Source of the DNA: Chromatiales bacterium
GTDB lineage: Bacteria; Pseudomonadota; Gammaproteobacteria; Chromatiales; Chromatiaceae
NCBI GenBank assembly: GCA_022360595.1
Contig: JAKSCN010000375.1
Location: 1 to 10,384, forward strand
DNA: 10,384 nucleotides
Reading direction: 5' to 3'
In this document: positions 5,783-10,384 of the stretch, in pieces
Layout of the letters: each line of letters opens with the position of its first letter
Position numbering within the stretch: position 1 is the first letter of the stretch
Made by a program: the position numbers and the translations under genes
Notes under the pieces: generated by a model
Databases searched by the model: none
Told to the model about the DNA's origin: nothing
What the model saw: only the letters and a program-made list of their open reading frames with translations

Positions 5783-7969
5783 TTACTGTTTCTTGGCCGT
5801 ACCCAATTTGCCCTGTTTCAAGGCCTCTATCACCTGCTCTTTAGGGCCATCAGCGATAATTTGCCCCGACTCAACCACAATTAATCGATCCACCAGTTCC
5901 AGCAGCGAGGCGCGGTGGGTGACCAATAGCAGGGTTTTATCCTTGGCGTAGGTAGCAAGGCGCTTTTTAAACAACTCTTCTGTGCTGTTGTCCATTGAGT
6001 TGCTCGGTTCATCGAGTAGCAGAAAGGGAGGATCAAGCAGTAACGCTCGGGCAATCGCCACGCTTTGACGTTGACCGCCGGAGAGCATCTCGCCCCGTTC
6101 GCCTACCTGCATATCGAAACCGTGGGGATGCTGATTGACCAGGTCGGTAACGCCGGCGATCTCCGCCACCCGCAGTATGTCGTTATGATCTGCGTAAGGA
6201 GCACCCAACACGATGTTGTCCCGCACACTACCGTAAAAGAGCATGATATCTTGCGGCACATAGCCGATATTGCGCCTGAGATCGGCAGGATCGATCTGGC
6301 GCAGATCGGTACCGTCCATGCGCACCGCTCCCGAGGTTGGGGTATAGAGACCTTGCACCAGTTTTTCGATAGTGGTTTTTCCTGATCCCACCCGACCGAT
6401 AATGGCCACCTTTTCACCGGGGGTGATCTTAAATGAGATGTTGGTGAGGGCCTCTTTCTCTTCATTGGGGTAGGCAAAGGAGACATTGTCCAGCTCAATC
6501 CCTCCCTGAAACAGTTCCCGACTGACAAAGGATTTACCTTCCGGGCGTTCGACCGGCATCTCCATCACATTGTTGAGGCTCTCCAAGGCGGTTTTTGCCT
6601 GGTAGTAACGCACGGCCAGATTGGCGACTTGGGCCATGGGCGCCAAGGCACGGCCAGTCAAAATGACACCAGCAATCAATGCCCCCATGGTGATCTCCCC
6701 TTCCGAGATCAGATAGACCCCCAGTATCACCACTGCCACTTGGGACATCTGCTGGAAGAAGACCGCCACATTCATCGCCGACGCGGAGAGCATCCGTGAA
6801 CGTACGCCCCACTGAGCAATATGACCGGTGAGCTGCTCCCACTTACGCTGCAGAATACTCTCTGCCCCCAGGTGTTTAATGGTCTCAACCGCAGTTAGGG
6901 ATTCAATCAACGTCGCCCCTTTTTGAGCTGACGCCCGATAGGTCGCCTCAACCGATTTGCGCAAGGGCGACTGTATCGCCAGCCCATAGATAATCACCAA
7001 AGGAATACAGACCGCGGGCACGATGGCAATCGCTCCGCCAATGAGCCAGATTACCAGCAGAAACAGCGCAATAAAGGGTAGATCAACCAAAGTGACAATA
7101 GTTGCCGAGGTGATGAAATCACGAATGCTCTCAAACTCACGCAGATTATTGGCAAAGGCGCCGACAGAGGGCGGGCGCGCTTCCATTTTGATCCCCAGCA
7201 CACGCTCAAATATTGCCGCCGACAACAGAATATCCGACTTCTTCCCGGCAACATCGACAAAGTAACCCCGCAAGGCGCGCATTATCAAATCGAACAGATA
7301 GACCACCGTAACACCAATCGCCAACACCCAGAGTGTCTCTATGGCGTTATTGGGGACCACCCGGTCATAGACATTCATAATGAATAACGGGCTGGTGAGG
7401 GCGAATAGATTGATCAATAGCGACGCAAGCAGCACATCACGATAGATGCGCCAGGACTTACTCAACGTGCCCCAGAACCAGTGACGTGAACGCAGCCGCA
7501 ACACTTCCGGGGCACGCTCATCGAAACGGTGCTCATTGCGCAGAAAAATGGCGTAGCCGGTGTATTCCGCTTGCAGCTCATCCAGAGGGATGGTCAGTGT
7601 ACCGGCGCCACTCTCGGTCTGAACAATGGTCGCTTCCGACCTGTCAGAATCGATTTCCTTAACCACACAGGCTTGCCTGCCCTTCAACAGCAACACCGCG
7701 GGCAGTACCAGATTGGAGATTTTCAACAGGTTTCTACGCACCACTCTGGCGGTGAGTCCCGCGCGTGATGCCGCGCGAATGAACAGCTCCGGCGTTAGCT
7801 TGTTGTTTTCAAGAGGCAGTCCGGCACGCAATGCCTGGTGCGAAAAGGTTGAGCCGTGGTACTTGGTCAGAAAGACCAGACAATCGAGCAACGGATCATC
7901 GAATGCCGAACCATCCGTAGGGTGAACCCAGTCGTCTTCTAGTTGCTGCTGCTCTGCTTGTTCGGACAT
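5783..7969 (-). CDS. lapB: LapB-like type I secretion ABC transporter (permease-ATPase) with inactive C39-like domain
   Basis: The protein has 728 residues, typical of LapB/RtxB-type exporters. Residues ~22-145 are a C39 peptidase-like domain. Aligned on its YHG, the catalytic Cys position is Pro26 (the non-catalytic Cys30 remains) and the His position before VV is Ala100, so it should bind rather than cut substrate. Membrane helices span ~175-440. The nucleotide-binding domain has Walker A GRVGSGKTT (525-533), the Q-loop in YVPQD (571-575), the signature LSGGQ (629-633), Walker B FLLLDE (649-654) and the H-loop His685 (LLVTHR). It would power one-step export of the adhesin from cytosol to outside. 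It is the first gene of the minus-strand locus. The ATG at 7969 has only a weak GAG upstream, but it gives the expected acidic N-tail. Confidence 0.95.
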   Translation of the reverse strand: MSEQAEQQQLEDDWVHPTDGSAFDDPLLDCLVFLTKYHGSTFSHQALRAGLPLENNKLTPELFIRAASRAGLTARVVRRNLLKISNLVLPAVLLLKGRQACVVKEIDSDRSEATIVQTESGAGTLTIPLDELQAEYTGYAIFLRNEHRFDERAPEVLRLRSRHWFWGTLSKSWRIYRDVLLASLLINLFALTSPLFIMNVYDRVVPNNAIETLWVLAIGVTVVYLFDLIMRALRGYFVDVAGKKSDILLSAAIFERVLGIKMEARPPSVGAFANNLREFESIRDFITSATIVTLVDLPFIALFLLVIWLIGGAIAIVPAVCIPLVIIYGLAIQSPLRKSVEATYRASAQKGATLIESLTAVETIKHLGAESILQRKWEQLTGHIAQWGVRSRMLSASAMNVAVFFQQMSQVAVVILGVYLISEGEITMGALIAGVILTGRALAPMAQVANLAVRYYQAKTALESLNNVMEMPVERPEGKSFVSRELFQGGIELDNVSFAYPNEEKEALTNISFKITPGEKVAIIGRVGSGKTTIEKLVQGLYTPTSGAVRMDGTDLRQIDPADLRRNIGYVPQDIMLFYGSVRDNIVLGAPYADHNDILRVAEIAGVTDLVNQHPHGFDMQVGERGEMLSGGQRQSVAIARALLLDPPFLLLDEPSNSMDNSTEELFKKRLATYAKDKTLLLVTHRASLLELVDRLIVVESGQIIADGPKEQVIEALKQGKLGTAKKQ

Positions 7970-8075
7970 AAATTGCTCAATGGTTGTGGGTACTGTTTTT
8001 AATTGTCGCTATACTTGTATGATTAATGGGAAGCACAAACTTCCAAGTCACCACTAACGTCATCAAGGACTCTGT
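7970..8075. promoter_or_regulatory. Divergent intergenic region serving the secretion operon and a small plus-strand gene
   Basis: This 106-bp gap between two outward-facing starts must hold promoters for both directions unless transcripts come from further away. It is AT-rich in its middle. On the plus strand TATACT (8010-8015) and TATGAT (8018-8023) resemble -10 boxes, but neither has a convincing -35 at normal spacing. On the minus strand I see only weak hexamers. AAGGA at 8065-8069, six bases before the plus-strand ATG, is a good ribosome binding site. No operator-like palindrome was found here. Confidence 0.4.
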
Positions 8076-8414
8076 ATGTTGTACGCCAAGCGTGACCCCA
8101 ATGGGACCATTATTTCCCTCTCCAGCACCCCATCACCCGATGCCGAGGAGCAGGTTCGCGCCAACGATGAGGATGTCATTGAGTTCATCTTCAGCAACAC
8201 TTCAACAGAGCTATCGAAGGACTATCTCTCCCGTACCGACGCCGAAATGGTGCGTATTGTCGAGGATCTGGTTGAACTGCTCATTGGCAAACACCTCATC
8301 ATGCTCACCGATCTCCCCCAAGCAGCTCAGGAAAAGATCCTGGCCAGAAAACAGATTCGCTCAAAATTCCAACCCGGCGATCACTTGTTAGTTGAAGAGG
8401 ACAGCCTCTTTTAA
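8076..8414 (+). CDS. Small conserved hypothetical protein ('tryptophan synthase beta-like' misnomer family)
   Basis: A 112-residue soluble acidic protein with no signal peptide and no membrane segment. It opens MLYAKRDPNGTIISLS, followed by an acidic stretch, a predicted helical middle (MVRIVEDLVELLI, residues ~54-66) and a helix with QAAQEKILARKQIR (~81-94). From memory this pattern matches short gammaproteobacterial proteins labelled 'tryptophan synthase subunit beta like protein'. It is far too short for TrpB and shows no pyridoxal-phosphate site, so that name should not be read as function. The start is well supported by AAGGA six bases upstream. It is divergent from the secretion operon and converges on the DUF1015 gene, with only 34 bp between stops. 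Function is unknown; a link to the adhesin system is only positional. Confidence 0.8.
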   Translation: MLYAKRDPNGTIISLSSTPSPDAEEQVRANDEDVIEFIFSNTSTELSKDYLSRTDAEMVRIVEDLVELLIGKHLIMLTDLPQAAQEKILARKQIRSKFQPGDHLLVEEDSLF

Positions 8415-8448
8415 TGCTTATCGCCAGTTGCTAAGAGACCTTTAATTC

Positions 8449-9684
8449 TTACTCCAACAGGTGACTCACCAGCCCGTCGGCCAGTTTTGGTTCAAACCAT
8501 GTCGACTTGGGCGGCATGATTTCACCTGCATCAGCCACTGCCATCAATGCATCCATTGAGGTTGGATAGAGTGACAGGGCCAGCGCCATTTCACCGCTGT
8601 CCACACGGCGTTCCAACTCCGCCAATCCCCGAATCCCACCGACAAACTCAATCCGCTGATCCCGACGCTGATCGACAATCCCCAATATCGGTTCAATCAA
8701 CTGGCTGCCCAGCAGACTCACCTCTAGCGATGCCACCGGGTCATCGGGTATCCGCCCGGCATCCAGCTCCAACCGATACCACTGCCCCGCCAGATAGAGT
8801 CCACACTGCGCCGGCCGATCGGGCTGCACCGGGAGATCGCTTTCGGTCACACTGAAACGGGCTTTGATCTGTGCGATAAAGCCCTCTCGATCCAGTCCGT
8901 TCAAATCCCTGATCAGCCGGTTGTAAGGAAGAATCTGCACTTGAGTGTGCGGAAAAATCACCGACAGAAAATAGTTGCGCGATGACTCGACCAACTGCCC
9001 TTCGGAACCGTGATTACCCGCCACACGGGATGCCGCCGCTGAGCGGTGATGCCCATCAGCCACATAGAGGGCCGGCATCTGCTCAAACAGCTGGGTCAAC
9101 TGCTCGACCTTAGCGGAGTCAGCCAGGGGCCAAACCTCGTGACGCACGCCATCATCGGCTGTCACATCCAACTCAGCGCCCTCTAGCTGGGTGACCTCCA
9201 GCAGGAGATTATCGATAACCGAATCAGCCGGATAGACCATGAACACCGGCCCGGTCTGAGCGGATAGCGCTTCAATCTGCCGCACCCGGTCATCCTCCTT
9301 GGCGGGACGGGTCAGCTCATGCTTTTTAATGCGACCCTGATCATAAGCGGTAACCGAAGCAGCGCAGACCAACCCCACCTGTACATGCCCACCTTGGGTG
9401 AGCCGGTAAACGTAGTAACTGGGCTGTTCATCCTGAATCAGCATCCGGGCCGCCAGCATGGCATCCAGATTCTCTTTTGCCTTGGCATAGACCTCAGGCG
9501 CATAAGGGTCGCAATCTTGCGGTAGATCCACTTCCGGGCGGGATATGTGCAGAAAGCTCCAGGGCTTGTCACGCACCATTGCGCGAGCTTCTTCTGCGTT
9601 CATCACATCATAGGGCGGGGCTGCAACAGCGGCGGCGGTCTCTTTGGTGGGCCGTAGTCCTCGAAAGGGTTTGATCAACGACAT
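8449..9684 (-). CDS. DUF1015 family protein (PF06245-type), function unknown
   Basis: Reading from ATG at 9684 gives 411 residues starting MSLIKPFRGLRP, the usual N-terminus and length of DUF1015 proteins. The open frame extends to 9780, but the extra 32 residues are not family-like, and AAGAGG lies six bases before 9684. Landmarks are APPYDVM (~22-28), IKKHELTRP (~119-127), a P-V-F-M-V-Y strand and VADGHHRSAAA (~208-218). The DGHHR-x-x-A motif resembles the signature loop of ParB/sulfiredoxin-fold proteins, some of which act as free-serine kinases; DUF1015 genes occur beside serine biosynthesis genes in some clostridia. That link is inference only. It is cytoplasmic, with no signal peptide. 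It lies downstream of fdx-iscX on the same strand but is separated by about 160 bp and a hairpin. Confidence 0.88.
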   Translation of the reverse strand: MSLIKPFRGLRPTKETAAAVAAPPYDVMNAEEARAMVRDKPWSFLHISRPEVDLPQDCDPYAPEVYAKAKENLDAMLAARMLIQDEQPSYYVYRLTQGGHVQVGLVCAASVTAYDQGRIKKHELTRPAKEDDRVRQIEALSAQTGPVFMVYPADSVIDNLLLEVTQLEGAELDVTADDGVRHEVWPLADSAKVEQLTQLFEQMPALYVADGHHRSAAASRVAGNHGSEGQLVESSRNYFLSVIFPHTQVQILPYNRLIRDLNGLDREGFIAQIKARFSVTESDLPVQPDRPAQCGLYLAGQWYRLELDAGRIPDDPVASLEVSLLGSQLIEPILGIVDQRRDQRIEFVGGIRGLAELERRVDSGEMALALSLYPTSMDALMAVADAGEIMPPKSTWFEPKLADGLVSHLLE

Positions 9685-9690
9685 CGTCAT

Positions 9691-9697
9691 CCTCTTC
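9691..9697 (-). promoter_or_regulatory. Ribosome binding site that fixes the DUF1015 start
   Basis: GAAGAGG on the minus strand is directly followed by ATGACGATG. The first ATG (9690) would have zero spacing, while the second (9684) has six bases, so 9684 is preferred. This removes 32 residues from the longest open frame. Confidence 0.6.
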
Positions 9698-9845
9698 ACT
9701 GCTGTCACAATGGTCATACAGGAAGAGCATTCTTTCAGAAGAGAGGGGCATTGTCCAAAGTTGCAACTCTGGAGAGTCATTCACTGCCAAACGGCAGGTA
9801 GGAAGAGGCGTCATACCGGACTATCGGCATAACGCCTGGATAACA
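9698..9845 (-). other. Non-coding gap between iscX and the DUF1015 gene
   Basis: No credible gene is seen here. The gap holds a strong hairpin just after the iscX stop (9806-9837) and a small CTGCC/GGCAG hairpin (9784-9797). Further downstream any DUF1015 promoter would lie between about 9700 and 9780. A TTGGAC with a loosely matching AAGAAT 18 bases later is visible on the minus strand but is too weak to call. The longest open frame of the DUF1015 gene enters this gap up to 9780, but its residues there look non-coding. Confidence 0.5.
9806..9837 (-). terminator. Candidate terminator or RNA hairpin after iscX
   Basis: On the minus-strand RNA, AGGCGUUAUGCCG pairs with CGGUAUGACGCCU over 13 bp, including two G-U pairs, around a six-base loop, starting eight bases after the iscX stop. 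On the plus strand the same two positions become C-A mismatches. The stem is therefore better in RNA transcribed from the minus strand, which supports a role in the isc transcript. The following bases CUUCCU are pyrimidine-rich but not a true U-tract, so termination may be weak or Rho-assisted; 3'-end protection is the other reading. Confidence 0.55.
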
Positions 9846-10046
9846 TTATTCTCGTTCTTCGATCCAAGCCATCTGGATCGCTTCCAGAATCTTTTCACCG
9901 GAGTGATTCGGGTCATCATCAAACTCATCCAGCGCCATCACCCAATCACGCAGATCGACAAAATTGATCGTCTTTGGGTCGACATCAGGATGAGCATCAT
10001 CCAGCTCAATGGCGATATCCAACGAATCGGTCCATTTCAGGCCCAT
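9846..10046 (-). CDS. iscX: IscX (YfhJ), iron-binding modulator of cysteine desulfurase IscS
   Basis: This 66-residue acidic protein aligns with E. coli IscX along its full length: MGLKWTDS at the start, PDVDPKTINFVDL (~20-32), FDDDPNHSGEKILEAI (~42-57) and an acidic W-I-E-E-R-E end. In E. coli IscX binds IscS at the site used by CyaY and ferredoxin, binds iron through its acidic surface, and tunes the rate of iron-sulfur cluster assembly. GGAGAG lies four bases before the ATG. It follows fdx by 14 nt, so the two are co-transcribed as the end of the isc operon. Confidence 0.97.
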   Translation of the reverse strand: MGLKWTDSLDIAIELDDAHPDVDPKTINFVDLRDWVMALDEFDDDPNHSGEKILEAIQMAWIEERE

Positions 10047-10060
10047 AGCTCTCTCCAGGG

Positions 10061-10384
10061 TCAGTGGTTCTCTGAAACCATGTTGATCGTGTATTTCGGA
10101 ATCTCAACAACCAAGTCCTCATCCGCGACCACCGCTTGGCAGCTCAGGCGCGAGTCGGGCTCCAGGCCCCAAGCCTTGTCGAGCATATCCTCTTCCGTCT
10201 CTTCCGCCTCTTCCATGGAATCGAAACCTTCGCGGACAATCACATGGCAGGTGGTGCAGGCACAGGATTTTTCGCAGGCGTGTTCAATGTCGATACCGTT
10301 CTGCAGTGCTGCGTCGCAGATGGTCACCCCTGGCTCAGCCTCTATGACAGCACCTTCCGGGCAGATCTCTTCATGGGGTAGAAA
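10061..10384 (-). CDS. fdx: ISC-type [2Fe-2S] ferredoxin Fdx, N-terminus beyond window
   Basis: The frame is open to the window edge; the first visible residues are FLPHEEICPEGAVIEAEPG, equivalent to about residue 6 onward in E. coli Fdx, so only the first few codons are missing. An internal GTG at 10327 is not the start. The cluster ligands are in HACEKSCACTTC (C-x5-C-x2-C, plus the extra Cys of ISC ferredoxins) and RLSCQ (fourth ligand). DMLDKAWGLEPDSRLSC and VEIPKYTIN are highly conserved. Fdx gives electrons for cluster assembly on IscU by IscS in the cytosol. Upstream hscBA and iscSUA are expected beyond the right edge. Confidence 0.97.
   Translation of the reverse strand, partial: FLPHEEICPEGAVIEAEPGVTICDAALQNGIDIEHACEKSCACTTCHVIVREGFDSMEEAEETEEDMLDKAWGLEPDSRLSCQAVVADEDLVVEIPKYTINMVSENH

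Noticed and set aside
6103..6842. Minus-strand open frames overlapping the ABC exporter in another frame
   Set aside because: The exporter frame has all ABC motifs and is intact. These are out-of-frame shadows and not evidence of a frameshift.
8026..8391. Plus-strand frame 8026-8391 as an alternative to the gene at 8076
   Set aside because: It is in a different frame, Pro/Ser-rich, and lacks an RBS. The 8076 frame has AAGGA at good spacing and a family-like protein.
8415..8448. Bidirectional terminator between the convergent genes
   Set aside because: The 34-bp gap holds no stem longer than about four or five bases.
9685..9780. N-terminal 32 residues of the longest DUF1015 frame
   Set aside because: The family-like start MSLIKPFRGLRP is at 9684 and has its own RBS. 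The extension is Cys-rich and looks non-coding.

Overview
The window looks like a chromosomal segment of a gammaproteobacterium of moderate GC content. The evidence is an ISC iron-sulfur cluster operon ending in fdx-iscX, as in Escherichia coli, and a LapA-type type I secretion adhesin system. The exact lineage cannot be read from the sequence. A marine or sulfur-oxidising Chromatiales-like relative is only a guess.

Almost everything is on the minus strand, so the biological order runs from high to low coordinates. At the right edge is the end of the isc operon: fdx (ISC ferredoxin, its first few codons beyond the window) followed 14 nt later by iscX. About 160 bp without a gene follow, holding a strong hairpin just after iscX and the ribosome binding site of the next gene. 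That gene encodes a DUF1015 (PF06245-type) protein of unknown function. A small plus-strand gene (8076-8414) converges on it. The small gene is transcribed divergently from the secretion locus.

The secretion locus occupies 1-7969: a LapB-like ABC exporter with a catalytically dead C39-like domain, a LapC/HlyD-like membrane fusion protein, a LuxR/NarL-type regulator five bases downstream, and then the 5' part of a giant adhesin (1132 codons visible, continuing past the left edge). The adhesin starts with a LapA-type retention module and a di-alanine PAAG site suited to a LapG-type protease. It continues with three ~140-residue cadherin-like repeats, three ~93-residue Ig/cadherin-like repeats, a unique domain and a VCBS-like repeat. 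The exporter and fusion protein would move the adhesin to the outer membrane through a TolC-like channel that is not in the window. The retention module would hold it there until c-di-GMP-controlled proteolysis releases it. LapD and LapG are not in the window.

The points most worth a second look are these: a regulator with a degenerate receiver domain sits between the secretion genes and the adhesin; a perfect 11-bp inverted repeat lies in the adhesin leader; and base composition breaks sharply inside the adhesin gene at about position 410. I found no tRNA, rRNA, insertion sequence or CRISPR array.
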